DNA of 64,000 bases from NCBI GenBank assembly GCA_030144725.1, contig JASKMD010000026.1, positions 3,861,277-3,925,276 of the forward strand, written 5' to 3'. Origin of the DNA: Haematococcus lacustris (taxonomy: Eukaryota; Chlorophyta; Chlorophyceae; Chlamydomonadales; Haematococcaceae). Made by a program: the position numbers and the translations under genes. How positions within the stretch are numbered: position 1 is the first letter of the stretch; each line of letters opens with the position of its first letter. The notes beneath the pieces were generated by a model that worked only from the letters and a program-made list of their open reading frames with translations, was not told where the DNA came from and searched no databases. This document shows, piece after piece, positions 22,123 to 43,557 of the stretch.

Positions 22123-23796
22123 TCCCAGCCCAGCCCAGCCCAGCCCAGCCCAGCCCAGCCCAGCCCAGCCCAGCCCAGCCCAGCCCAGCCCAGCCCAGCC
22201 CAGCCCAGCCCAGCCCAGCCCAGCCCAGCCCAGCCCAGCCCAGCCCAGCCCAGCCCAGCCCAGCCCAGCCCAGCCCAGCCCAGCCCAGCCCAGCCCAGCC
22301 CAGCCCAGCCCAGCCCAGCCCAGCCCAGCCCAGCCCAGCCCAGCCCAGCCCAGCCCAGCCCAGCCCAGCCCAGCCCAGCCCAGCCCAGCCCAGCCCAGCC
22401 CAGCCCAGCCCAGCCCAGCCCAGCCCAGCCCAGCCCAGCCCAGCCCAGCCCAGCCCAGCCCAGCCCAGCCCAGCCCAGCCCAGCCCAGCCCAGCCCAGCC
22501 CAGCCCAGCCCAGCCCAGCCCAGCCCAGCCCAGCCCAGCCCAGCCCAGCCCAGCCCAGCCCAGCCCAGCCCAGCCCAGCCCAGCCCAGCCCAGCCCAGCC
22601 CAGCCCAGCCCAGCCCAGCCCAGCCCAGCCCAGCCCAGCCCAGCCCAGCCAGCCAGCCCAGCCCAGCCCAGCCCAGCCCAGCCCAGCCCAGCCCAGCCCA
22701 GCCCAGCCCAGCCCAGCCCAGCCCAGCCCAGCCCAGCCCAGCCCAGCCCAGCCCAGCCCAGCCCAGCCCAGCCCAGCCCAGCCCAGCCCAGCCCAGCCCA
22801 GCCCAGCCCAGCCCAGCCCAGCCCAGCCCAGCCCAGCCCAGCCCAGCCCAGCCCAGCCCAGCCCAGCCCAGCCCAGCCCAGCCCAGCCCAGCCCAGCCCA
22901 GCCCAGCCCAGCCCAGCCCAGCCCAGCCCAGCCCAGCCCAGCCCAGCCCAGCCCAGCCCAGCCCAGCCCAGCCCAGCCCAGCCCAGCCCAGCCCAGCCCA
23001 GCCCAGCCCAGCCCAGCCCAGCCCAGCCCAGCCCAGCCCAGCCCAGCCCAGCCCAGCCCAGCCCAGCCCAGCCCAGCCCAGCCCAGCCCAGCCCAGCCCA
23101 GCCCAGCCCAGCCCAGCCCAGCCCAGCCCAGCCCAGCCCAGCCCAGCCCAGCCCAGCCCAGCCCAGCCCAGCCCAGCCAGCCCAGCCCAGCCCAGCCCAG
23201 CCCAGCCCAGCCCAGCCCAGCCCAGCCCAGCCCAGCCCAGCCCAGCCCAGCCCAGCCCAGCCCAGCCCAGCCCAGCCCAGCCCAGCCCAGCCCAGCCCAG
23301 CCCAGCCCAGCCCAGCCCAGCCCAGCCCAGCCCAGCCCAGCCCAGCCCAGCCCAGCCCAGCCCAGCCCAGCCCAGCCCAGCCCAGCCCAGCCCAGCCCAG
23401 CCCAGCCCAGCCCAGCCCAGCCCAGCCCAGCCCAGCCCAGCCCAGCCCAGCCCAGCCCAGCCCAGCCCAGCCCAGCCCAGCCCAGCCCAGCCCAGCCCAG
23501 CCCAGCCCAGCCCAGCCCAGCCCAGCCCAGCCCAGCCCAGCCCAGCCCAGCCCAGCCCAGCCCAGCCCAGCCCAGCCCAGCCCAGCCCAGCCCAGCCCAG
23601 CCCAGCCCAGCCCAGCCCAGCCCAGCCCAGCCCAGCCCAGCCCAGCCCAGCCCAGCCCAGCCCAGCCCAGCCCAGCCCAGCCCAGCCCAGCCCAGCCCAG
23701 CCCAGCCCAGCCCAGCCCAGCCCAGCCCAGCCCAGCCCAGCCCAGCCCAGCCCAGCCCAGCCCAGCCCAGCCCAGCCCAGCCCAGCCCAGCCCAGC
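22123..23796 (+). repeat. (CAGCC)n pentanucleotide array, about 1.67 kb
   Basis: Near-perfect CAGCC with two phase interruptions, a pair of 4-bp units near 22651 and one near 23180. It is followed by two copies of a 26-bp unit (GCAGATAGCCAGCCCTTGGT). It occupies the same intron position as the array in E2. Confidence 0.97.
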
Positions 23797-23909
23797 GTGC
23801 AGATAGCCAGCCCTTGGTGAGCGTGCAGATAGCCAGCCCTTGGTGAGTTGAACAGGGCTTGGAGCTGAGCACGCCGCCGGCCCTGGACCATTGGGCTAGG
23901 ATGTACAGG

Positions 23910-24125
23910 GGGTGGGAGGGTGGGCTTGGGGCTGGGAGGGAGTGGGAGGGGGTGGGAGGGGGTGGGAGGGGGTGGGAGGGCGGGGCTGGGGGTTGGAGGG
24001 GCTGGGAGGGCGGGGCTGGGGCAGAGAGGGGCAGGGAGGGGGTGGAAGGGTGGGGCTGGGGGTGGGAGGGGGTGGTGCTGGGGCTGGGAGGGGGTGGGGC
24101 TGCCAGGGGGTGGTCCGGTTGGGCT
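23910..24125 (+). repeat. GGGAGGGGGT-type G-rich degenerate repeat
   Basis: Irregular repeats of GGGAGGGGGTGG and GGGGCTGGGAGGG inside E3; similar to the E2 minisatellite but less regular. Confidence 0.6.
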
Positions 24126-25007
24126 AGTCAGCACTGCAAGGCAAAGTTAGGTCACGCCAACTTATGTTCCCACATGCCTACTCAATAGAATGCCGTGCTT
24201 TCTTCTCCGACCACTTTGTCGTTGAGTAAGGAACAAAGTTACAGAGCCACATTCTAGATATCCAGTGTGGTCAGCTCACAACGTGCCAGTTTGTGGAAGG
24301 GGGTCCCTTTTCCTGTGTGACTGGCGAGAGAGAGAAACACATCCTCCGCGTTTCTTGCAATGTCGATAAGTAACTCGCCCCACGACGGTCTTCCGACGCC
24401 GCCTGCACCAATGAAAGGTTCGCGGAGTGAGCCTGGCGGGCTAAACATTGATTGTACTTCCTGCTCGATAGCATGCGCAGCTCTATCCCTGAAGCCGCTA
24501 CATACCACTAATGCAATTGATGGTGAGCAGCTGAGGTGTGTCCGCGATCGCTTGCGCCGGCATTGCCTCATTCGCAAGAGGTAACGCGCCGCTTGCGAGG
24601 AGACGCGCAGTAATTCGCAGCTGCCAATGCGATAAACGCTATTAAAAACGGTGCAGTATTGAGAGAGTACTTGCATGAAGATTACCAACCCCATGTTGGG
24701 GACTCCTGATGCAAGGTGGTGTGCAGGCCCATGGGCACAAATGAACGTCGGGGTGAGCCCCGCAGCCAGTTAGCACAAATGTCAGCAGTGAGACATGTTA
24801 CGTAGTTCCCATCCCTTGCCTGCCTAGCTCTTTCTAGCTCTTAATTTCAGGCATTTCCAACTACCTGAAAACCACCCCCCTGTGATAGGAAGCCCGTATC
24901 TCCGCAACCACTCAGTTAAAAATATATGTAAGCAGTGCCTTGAATAAAGGAGACTCATAGCCACGAGATGGCAGACGCAGCAAAAACTATCTCGCTCTCA
25001 GCGGTGC

Positions 25008-26022
25008 TCAGTGCCTGCCCAAAGATCGACATTTGAATTCATGCGATTTCGCCCCATGCGAGGCGCGCCGCACTAGCACGCTTCGCCACGCTGTTGTGAG
25101 TGGCACCTGCAACACGCAGCAGCAGTCGGAACATGTTTTGCTTTTGGCATGTGGACGCGACGACGGCAGTCGTGACGACTGGATACCACTATTAGCTTTT
25201 GGAGCTGCTGCTGGCGCTAGTGCATTTACGGCTGCTCTACTACGCTTAAACAAGGTGCTAGGTGCAGTACGTGGTGTTGTCTCACCTTGCTTTGCTGCCC
25301 TCGACTTGTTAGCTGCAGGTGCCTCACGCTCACGTGACGTGCTTGCCGCTGCCAGCTGTTGCTGCTGCTGAGGGGGTGCACCAGCAGGCACAGCCAGCTC
25401 AGGGGTGGTGCCTGCAGGTGTCAGCTGCTGCTGAGGGGGCGCAGCTGCGGCGAGCTTCCCACGGATGTGGGTGCACACGTGGCTCAGTAGCTTGGGTACC
25501 CTCCAGCTGGTGTGTACCTCCTGCTTGTGGAACTGGAGGTATGTCTGAAGCTGCTTTCCTGTCATCTTCGTTGCCTCCTCGACAGTTGTGTGGCCAAAAT
25601 CACGCCCCCAAAGGCAAGGGCATGGGCCGCTGCTAGCCGCTCTCGGCACGCATGGTCACCCACATTAAACACAACCCTCCCCACCTTGTGCGCTGCTTCT
25701 GTGATCTGGCGCTCTGCCTTTGCTGACCGCTGTCCTGCAGCTCGGAGCTGACCCATACGCTGCTGCAAATCATTCACAGTCTGCATGGCCTCCTTGCATG
25801 TGCGCAGGGACATCAACTGCAGCAGAGCTGGCAGCTCCATGTACCTGCCACCACCATGCTTCAGCAGCTGCAACAAGGACTCCCACTGTGGCATTGGAGA
25901 TGAGGCTGGCAAGGTAGTACTGTTCGAGGTGAAGGCGCAATGCGGGGCAAATGGGTTCACAGCCATGGCACGAATGTCAGATGCATATTGACGCCAAGTG
26001 CCATAAGGGTCCTCTCGCTGCT

Positions 26023-26091
<69 letters not shown>

Positions 26092-26652
26092 TGCTGCTGA
26101 TGCTGCTGATCCTGCTGATCCTCAGACGATGGAAGCCGTAGCTCCGCGAGATACACCACATCAATCGCCACTTCCATGCGCGTAGCTTGGTCTGAGCTGC
26201 CGAGAGCTGCCGAGGCCATCGGTCAACACATTGGCGCCTTGAGTGGTGAGTCGACCTGCCCCTGCCCCATCCCCGGCCCCAGCCCCAACCCCAGCCCCAG
26301 CCCCAGCCCCACCGCTGGGCCTCTGCTCCCAGCCTTCTGGCAGGTGTTGCGGGCTGACTTCCAGCCTATTATAGCCAGCCTCTGCACACCGCCTCAACAC
26401 CTTCACTGAGACGGGGTGCTGCTCCAAAACCAGCAGCGGCTGCCTCTGCAGGGAGTGGTGGGGGATGCACTTGCCCTTGGAGGCTGCGTAAAGCAGCCCG
26501 TAGGGAGGATTGGTAGCTGCCGTGCTGGATGCCACCTGCGGCAAAGCCACATGCTCATCCTGCAGGCTTTGGTGCGCTGCCTGCAGGTCGTCTAGGTCGC
26601 CCTGCAACCCATCCACGGTGCCCACAAGGGACTGCTCCACATCCCGCTGCAC
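25008..26652 (-). pseudogene. Paralogue of the E2 coiled-coil protein, frameshifted
   Basis: Minus-strand reading: a coiled coil beginning RDVEQSLVGTVDGLQGDLDD, then HPVSVKVLRRCAEAGYNRLE (compare [17 protein letters not shown] in E2). A Gly/Ala repeat and a GT donor follow near 26250, then an exon with Gly and Ser runs and a helical stretch (WRQYASDIRAMAVNPFAP...). Around 25610 the frame shifts to GRDFGHTTVEEATKMTGKQL and LQTYLQFHKQEVHTSWRVPK, then a Gln/Ala/Pro-rich tail. The segment after the shift could be a SAP-like helix pair, but this is weak. No transposon ends were found around it. Confidence 0.4.
26013..26110 (+). repeat. Trinucleotide run (GCT)n(GCC)n(GCT)n
   Basis: About 90 bp of GCT/GCC triplets, encoding the Ser and Gly runs of the minus-strand ORF. 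Confidence 0.85.
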
Positions 26653-27213
26653 CTCAGCCTGCGGGTCACGGTTTGTCGCTTGTGCCCTACAACCTGCAGC
26701 CTTGATGTTGTTAGGGCAATGCAGATAGCCAGCCCTTGGCGATTAGTTTAGTGCATTGAGCTGGGCACTCTTTGCCTTGCTCAATCTCTTCTTCATGGAT
26801 TGAAAGGAGGTGGGTGGGTGAGTGGCTGAGCGGGGCTATGGGCTTGGCTCGGTGGTCAGCTGATATCATGGCTATGGGGATCAGGGGCATCGCCAGCCAA
26901 TTGTCAGCTCTGGCGTAAGCCACCCACACGCTACTTGCTTTACATACAAGCCAGCGCTGTACGCATCGCCTGTACTATATCCAGCCCCATGGGGCCAGCG
27001 CAATAGCCAGAATTGGCATCCTCATCAAAATTGCCGCCGCCCCATGTCGACATGTCCCGTGACGTGTCCGTAGCCGCATTCGCTGCGCCGCTTTTGGTGG
27101 CGAGCGCGCGACGCTTCACTTGTGCTCCGCTGTTGCAGCATGCTGGGACATCGGGCTAGCTCCGCAGCACATGTTCGCAGTTCAGGCATGTAGCCCGCAT
27201 CGCATCACAACAA
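26653..27213. other. Upstream region of the right NLR-like gene; no gene seen
   Basis: No ORF with coding character. It probably contains the promoter and 5' UTR; no TATA box or other element can be assigned with confidence. Confidence 0.35.
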
Positions 27214-34653
<7,440 letters not shown>

Positions 34654-35042
34654 TGTGTACACAAGTATGGGAGTACTAATGTGTACACAAGGGCCTAACA
34701 AGGTGGACTGTCTCTGGGGGGGGTTCAGGGTAGCTGCCAGGTGTTGCCCCCTCAGGGATCAGAGACCGGGCCATCATGAGCATACTTAGCCTGGTCGCCT
34801 GGACGGCAAGCATGAGGCATGCATGCCTTGCATAAGGGTTTAATGCCACTGCCGAGCCAAAGGATCAGTAGTTTATTTAATAGTTGTACATGCGGCCTGC
34901 ATCAGGAACAGGGGTGAGCTTGCGCTGTGACTGTCATCTTGATGATGGGCTTACGAGGTCGTTAGAAGGTTGAACTTGTAGTGCTCGAGTCATATTTGCC
35001 ATGCAGTATCATGCGGTTGCAATAAAATGGCATGGAGGCAGA
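34654..35042. other. 3' flank of right NLR-like gene
   Basis: Close match to 6304-6700 of the left unit. No gene. Confidence 0.4.
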
Positions 35043-36772
35043 CAGTGATGGGTAATTCGGGCGACCCCAACTAACAGAAAATGACTGGAAACTGACCCCT
35101 GGTAGTAGGACGGCTGTAACTCTGCACTGACTGCGCCAAATAATATGCTAGATAGTTCACAATGTAGCCAACACAGGCAGCTACCTTTCAACCATCCAGA
35201 AAAATTATACACTGGGTAGGCCGTGCACAGCAAAGCGTCAAAGTTAATGATTTATATTTTAGCCATTGCGGAGCATGCAGTCATCGCTACGACCGCCCGC
35301 GTCGCTTAGGCTGCTCTACACAAGCATGCGCGTCGACAGCAGCAGTCGGATAGGAGAGCGGTTGCGGGAATGTGGCACTGAGCCTACCTCCTCCTGTAAC
35401 GTGCAGCCTTATAAAGGCGACGCTGGACCGTTTGAACCATGTGTAACACTGAGCCGGCCGCAATGCCACAGCTCGACCATTTGGACTTACAACATGCTAC
35501 TTACTAATTTAAGCTCCTCTCAGACAGTGTTACAACGCTCATACTCAGATAAGGCAAAAGCTCACTTTGGTCGGTGAACCCCAACTCCCTTAGCCGATCT
35601 CAGGACCAGGGCCATGCAGTCAGTCGCACAACTCCACACCATGACCGAGTTTGGACTCGGCTCCTCTGGGAGAAACACTCCCCTACATCCCATCCACCTG
35701 CGTGCAAAGTTTCATAGCTCAACTGCCACCCCACATCCCCGTGGCCCTGATTCTGCTTGGAGAACATGATGTCACTTTGAAGATGTCAAACTGATAGAGG
35801 CCTGGGCTGTTTAACATGCGGTTTGTTCTAGTGAATGCGCCAAGGGGTCAAGAACAAACATTTCGTAGCCATTTTCTTGTGTTGCAGCGGGTGCAACACA
35901 GTGGAGGACACAGTGGAGAAGGGGGGGGTGTAAGCCGGTGATACCTTAGTGTGCGCTGATCCAAATGGTGTATTCGGCGGAAGCGAGTACGATTATATGT
36001 TTCATTCACCCCGTCTAGGTGCCCTGCACGCCCGGCAGGCATCGCGTTGGGTGTTTGCCGGACATTTCATTTGTGCACAACCCGCTCATTGCGCCAGATA
36101 GATGGCGCCACAGGGATGTGGCTCACCGCCCCAAGGATACCCGTTTCGCCGTTGTGATTTGTTCGCGGGCACATGTGGCAGTACGCGAGCAAAGACTCCC
36201 ATGTCGTGCGCTGATGGTCAAATGACGCGCATTGCTTTGCAGAGTTCAATGTGATAAACGGTATTGAAAACGGTGCAGAATTGAGAGAGTATTTGCATGA
36301 ACAATACCAACCCCATGTTGGGGCCGCCCGAGGGTAATACAAGATACGTGTATCGATACCGATACGTATTTTTTGTACACAAGAATACACGTATCGTATA
36401 ACAAAAAAACAAGTGCCGGCCGGCAAGTTGCGTGGATGCCTTAGAAGCAGCTGCGGGCTGCTGCCATAACCAGAGACCGCGCTAAAGCAATGCCGCGCGG
36501 GGCTAAAGCCATCGGCTTGCTCCCGGAGCAGCCGGTCGCATGTGCCGGACTACATGCAAGAACATCAAAGTTGGGAGGCCCTGACTTTCCGACGTCGCCG
36601 TCCTGCCCAGACATCAAGGACAGGCTGCGGGACTGGCTGCGCTGCTCCTAACTGCTCCTTTCCCGCGTGACATGTTGCCTCTGTATCGCTGTATTGTATC
36701 GATACAAAAAATACACGTTTTTCTTGTATTTTCTTGTATTTCCTGTATCGATACACGTATTACCCATCACTG
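35043..36772. mobile_element. hAT-type MITE (448 bp without E4), 8-bp TSD GAGGCAGA
   Basis: After removing E4 and one GGGTAAT copy, the ends are the perfect 16-bp inverted repeat CAGTGATGGGTAATAC, followed on both sides by CGTGTATCGATAC (separated by a few bases on the left). GAGGCAGA flanks at 35035-35042 and 36773-36780. The left NLR unit has an uninterrupted, slightly diverged site near 6697-6706. No coding capacity. CAGTG ends and an 8-bp TSD indicate hAT. Confidence 0.92.
35057..36331 (+). mobile_element. DNA transposon E4, 1275 bp, 7-bp TSD GGGTAAT, nested in the hAT MITE
   Basis: Ends are TCGGGCGACCCCAACTAACAG and the complement of TCGGGCGGCCCCAACATGG, flanked by GGGTAAT at 35050-35056 and 36332-36338. 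The target was the hAT terminal repeat itself. It is the shortest complete family member here and non-autonomous; its halves match E1 and both ends of E2. Confidence 0.93.
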
Positions 36773-37023
36773 GAGGCAGAGCGTGTATGTTAGAGCACAT
36801 ACAACATCCGATGCTAACCAAAACGGCTCTAATGTATGTATGCCGTAGCTCGTGGGGTGATGTCATGTTGTAAGTGCCAAGCTCAGAGCCACAAAGGCTT
36901 GGGGGGTCGTTTCTTCTCTTGCTTCTCCCTTGATGCGCGCTGGCGTCGTCATCTTCTTCTTCATGATGTAAGTGCCGTGCAACAGCAATGGCAGCCCTGA
37001 CCCCTACCCCTATCCTCCATCCA

Positions 37024-37210
37024 TATTTAGCCCTTGGGGCCTGGCTGCCCTAACCTGCAACGGAGTGAGCCAGATGATGCAGTGGGTGACGCCCATGCCT
37101 GCCACGCCACAAACCTGACAGCGGGTGCATAGTCTGCCTCCTTTGCTGCCGCTGTCACAGCTGCGCGAGTGACAGCAGATAGGGCTGCTGCTGCTCTAGG
37201 CTGCCGCAGG
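37024..37210 (-). pseudogene. Inverted fragment of the NLR linker exon (right unit)
   Basis: Counterpart of 7303-7485, with the same inverted Ala-rich linker fragment. It confirms that the duplicated unit extends through this point. Confidence 0.6.
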
Positions 37211-39033
37211 TTATGCAGCTCGGGTGCAGAAAACAGTGCACCAAAGATGGGGCCAGCTAGCCAGGCACTGTAGTGTCAGTCGATGGTGATCCTGACCAGA
37301 AGGCTGTTTGTAAGAGGGGTTTACCTTTGGATGCATACCATAGTCATGGATGCCGCTGATGGTGATTATGCCATTCAGGCCTGGCACCTGCTTCTTAGCC
37401 CGACACACAATGAAGGAAGGCCATGTCATGCCATCGTCCTCACCATCATAAACCACGCATGAATCATCACCAAGTCCCAGGTGGAAGTTGGCCTCATGAT
37501 GCTGGTTGCTTTGGATGCTTTGCTATGTCTTGAGTATGAAGATGCACGGGTCCGTGACAACCCTAAGTTGCTTGTAGAAGTCGCAGAGCCAGAACTTGGT
37601 AAAGGTGGTTCAGCACAGACAAGCTGGCCCAAAAGGAGTTTGTGTTTGAGAGGACTTTGAAGACGGAGGGTGTCAGCGTGTATGTGCACTACACACCAGC
37701 CTCACCACCCCTCCTGCCCCACCCCCAGCAGCAGGCCCCTCCAGCAGCAACAGCCGCCAAAAGGCAGCCACAGTTGCAGCAGCAGCAGAGGCCCCTGTGG
37801 TGCGACTCTCCCGCATCGGCACCCGCACCCCTCCTGGACCCAGCAACCAGGTGCTGCAGGTCTGCTGCCGTCACTCACTGCACACACCCTCTGCAATGGC
37901 CCCTGTGGTGGGACTCCCCCGCATCGGCAAGGCTCTACCTGAGCAGCATGAGTTTGTGTTTAAATCGGCCACAGAGATTGGGGTGGGCATCGACCCTAGT
38001 GTCACCCGGGCAGGGTGTGCAGCCTCAGGGGTGTAGGGCAACAAGTCCGGCCAGCTGGTAGCACTACCGGTGGCAGCTGGTGGTACTGGTGGCAGCTGGT
38101 AGTCCGGCCAGCTGGTAGTCTGCCTGCTAGCACTGATAACGCCCCACCTGCAGCACCAGGCAGCAGCCAGCTCAGCCGGCACCTCCCTGGAAGCCAATTT
38201 GGCCACCTGAGATGCGGTGTGGGAGGTGTACCTGGACCTCAAGTGGGCACGGCAGCGGGTGAGGCTGTACGGAGCACAGGAGCGGGCGCTGGAGCAGTTC
38301 TTCAAGAATGTGAGGTGGGTGGGTGGGTGGGTTGAGGATTGGGAAGTGGTGGGATCTCATGTGGTGAAAGAGAAGTTGACTGTGCCATGCCTAGCCTGGT
38401 GCCACCATGCCTGTCGCCCTTTGTACCTGTTGTGCATGGCTGCAGCTGGAGAAGGAGATGGCAGAGGCGTCCATTGAGCGCCATGGGCGTGACAGGCAGC
38501 TGGTGGTCTCCCTTGGCACAGCGGGCATTGGCATAGGGGAGGCTCGGATGATGATGCGGTGCTGTGAGTCTGCCGCAAGGTGGTGTGCAGGCCCAGGGGC
38601 ACAGATGAACGTCAGGGCAGGATGGTGCTAGTGGATGAGCTCAGCAGTGAATGGCCATCAGCCAGTGGTCAGCCCTGTGAGAGCCAGCTAAACAAACGCA
38701 GGGCCACCAGGCCTGCTGGCTGGAAGCCCCCAGCAGGGCAGGTGGACCATCGGCTAATGCGGTGCCCCGTAGTGGCCTCCCAAATCCTGCCACAGGCCCC
38801 CCACAGCCAGGAAGCCACACAGCCAGCAGCCTCAGAGCCAGGGCCCAGCACTTCCCCGCCTGCCAAGCGCAGCAAGCGCATCAAGGCTGAGCAGGCAGCT
38901 GAGCCCACTCAGCCCACCAAGGGCAAAGGCAAGGCCAAGGGCAAGGCTGCCAAAGCCATCCCAGCCCCACAGCCAGGCAGGTGCCTGGACAGGGACTGCA
39001 ATGCAGCGCTCAACATGCAGCGCATTGGGGAGA

Positions 39034-41259
<2,226 letters not shown>

Positions 41260-41313
41260 GAGCCAGATTTGCAAGCCAAGAGCAAGGAGTACCCTGAGCT
41301 GGGCTACAAGTGA

Positions 41314-41838
41314 CAGTGCCCAGCAGCAGCGGCAGCGGCAGCCTGCTGGGGCACAATAGTGTGTGCCCGCCACTAAGTTGCAAGCATGTCATGCCAACTG
41401 TACGCTATAGCCCTGTCACAGGGGTCAGGTAGTAGTGTAGGTGGAAGGCGCCCATGCCATGTGCATGGGAACTCCACACAAACACCGTTTTGTACTGGTA
41501 CCTAGTGCTTTTATGCAGATCCTAGTGAGGGTTGAGGTGGTGATCCACACCATTGTCTGGCAGATACATGGCACTGCACCCAGCGGAAAGAGAAGGATGG
41601 ATGTACGAAGTCATGCTTGCATGCAAACTTTTGAAGGCTACAACTAGCGAGCCATTGCCACACTCTGCAGCTTGTTCACTTTTCGGTTGGCAACAACTGA
41701 GAGGTTTTCTCTGCACGATACACAAAGCTGCTGCGCGAACGCTCTACACGACTGAACAATGCATCTGAATTAAGCCCGAATGATAAGTGGAACGACGAGA
41801 AGTCAACGGCCGACGTTAAGTCGGAAGAAGCTCTGAAC
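41314..41838 (+). other. Probable LINE 5' UTR / Fanzor 3' flank; no gene
   Basis: Only short ORFs. The LINE 5' end cannot be placed because no target duplication could be matched without the 3' end. Confidence 0.35.
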
Positions 41839-42248
41839 GTGGCCTACCATGGGCTCAGCAAGCTGTCCGGTAAGACAACACGAGCAGCGACACTTGTAAT
41901 CTTGACCTTTTTCACCCTGCTGCAGCTGACCCATTGCTGCAACACAACCTCTGGGTACAAGAGCACAGCGCACCTGCGTGACTCCGATCGCTCCCACTGC
42001 AGTCCCACACAGGGTGAAGATTACTGGAATTGCCAAAACAGTCAAGAAACAATGCAGCACCGCGACCAGCAGCAAGACATCAGGTGTACTGCCCTGACTT
42101 ACCCTGCCTTACCCAGCCCTGTGCAACAATGCCTACTCATGATTGCACTGCCAAATCCTGCGTTGACCTGCCTGCATACCAGCCCAACGCACGACACACA
42201 GCCAAAGGGAACCCCCCTGCGGCCTGTCTTGATGTTGCAACAGCCAGC

Positions 42249-42524
42249 TTTCACCATGCCAAAGGGCGGCCCCCTACGGCCAGCACTTACCATGCCAAAG
42301 GGCGCCCCCCTACGGCCAGCACTCACCATGCCAAAGGGCGCCCCCCTACGGCCAGCACTTACCATGCCAAAGGGCGCCCCCCTACGGCCAGCACTTACCA
42401 TGCCAAAGGGCGCCCCCCTACGGCCAGCACTTACCATGCCAAAGGGCGCCCCCCTACGGCCAGCAATTACCATGCCAATGGGCGCCCCCCTACGGCCAGT
42501 TACCACTATGCCAAAGGGCGCCAT
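42249..42524 (+). repeat. 36-bp coding minisatellite (12-aa repeat TMPKGAPLRPAL)
   Basis: About eight head-to-tail 36-bp units in frame within the LINE N-terminal region, with scattered substitutions. Looser Gln-Ala-Gly-Glu-Ala-Gly-Gly repeats follow to about 42830. Confidence 0.9.
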
Positions 42525-43530
42525 TCATGACTGGCCCGCAACGGCGCAACCACATGCCCTCTGCCCCACCATGCAGGCTGGTGAGGCAGGCGGAGTACAG
42601 CCAGCCCACCGCATGCCAGAAGCGCACGCCCCAGCCACGCACTACACGCTTGCCATGACGCAGCCCCGTGCCCAATGCCCCACCATGCAGGCCGGTGAGG
42701 CTGGCGGAGCACAGCCAGCCCACCGCATGCCAGCAGCGCATGCCCAAGCCATGCACAACATGCCTGCCATGACGCAGCCCCGTGTTCAATGCCCCACCAT
42801 GCAGGCCGGTGAGGCAGGCGGAGCACACCATGTACCAGCAGAGCACGCTCAAGCCATACACGCTGGCACCATGCAGCCTTATGAAGCACAGCCAGCCAAG
42901 GAGCAAACAGTGATGCACCATTCATGCATGCTGATGGATACCAGCAGAGAGGGTGGCACGGTTGCTGACAAGACCTACAATACACTGGTTTTATATAAGG
43001 ATGCCCTCCATGACATGAAACAAGCCTACTTGCAATGGAAGGTCATGCATTGTTTATTCATAGCAGTAGCCTGTGCATGGTGGTGGATCCATCACCATGC
43101 AACACTTCACCTCACTCCGACAATCTCTCAGCCCATCTCTCAGACCATCTCTCAGTCCCAAAACTGCTTGCGAAGGCATTGCAAAAGGCTGCAAAGATGG
43201 AGAGCCATTTCCACTACATCGGCCTTCGTCAATTTCCTGTACATAGACGGGACCATCGATAGACACACCGCCATACTTAACCTCACAATCTGCATGCACA
43301 CTTGGACTACACAAGGCCACTACACTGTGACGGTAGGCAAGTCCTCAGTAATCGTTCATCACTACAACACCACTCTTCAACGCCACACTATCTACAGACT
43401 CACCATCTTAGACAAACAACGATGCCCTACCAACGCCATCCCCATGAGCCACCTTAAGACCGCCATCGAATGGCTGGGCATTCTGAGCGCCATGGCAATC
43501 ACATACATTGCATGGCTGCTACTTGCATGC

Positions 43531-43557
43531 GGGGACGTTGAAGCCAACCCGGGACCC
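43531..43557 (+). other. 2A-like ribosome-skipping peptide in the LINE ORF
   Basis: In frame LLLACGDVEANPGPN. The core D-V-E-x-N-P-G-P is the consensus of 2A peptides, which release the upstream product between Gly and Pro during translation. It follows a hydrophobic segment and directly precedes the region with protease, endonuclease and RT, so it would separate the low-complexity N-terminal product from the enzymatic polyprotein. Function is inferred from the motif. Confidence 0.85.

Larger units (their letters stand above)
21573..24709 (+). mobile_element. DNA transposon E3, 3.1 kb, 7-bp TSD TGCAAGG
   Basis: The left end is TCAGGTGTCCCCAACTAACAG; the right end is the complement of TCAGGAGTCCCCAACATGG. 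TGCAAGG occurs at 21566-21572 and 24710-24716. The last ~120 bp match the right ends of E1, E2 and E4. Inside are a remnant of the E2-type gene and a CAGCC array in the corresponding intron position. The insertion interrupts a Fanzor-like fragment whose frame rejoins when the element is removed. Confidence 0.92.
21490..24790 (+). pseudogene. Fanzor/TnpB-like nuclease fragment C, split by transposon E3
   Basis: The left part (to 21572) reads VVDFFGVAGIGIGEAG, the family's RuvC-II region. After removing E3 and one TGCAAGG, the frame continues GWVLTRCCKVVCRPMGTNERRGEP, matching KVVCRPRGTDERQGR in copy B. Only this central piece survives. A deletion relative to the family (GADAVLRA is missing) and the absence of upstream and downstream parts show it is dead. 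Confidence 0.6.

Noticed and set aside
24254..24694. 146-aa minus-strand ORF in the right part of E3
   Set aside because: The region is the conserved non-coding subterminal part of the transposon family; the frame is not open in E1, E2 and E4.
43531..43557. 2A motif as evidence of an integrated virus
   Set aside because: The same ORF has APE and LINE-type reverse transcriptase, and 2A peptides are known from LINEs; no viral capsid or polymerase was seen.
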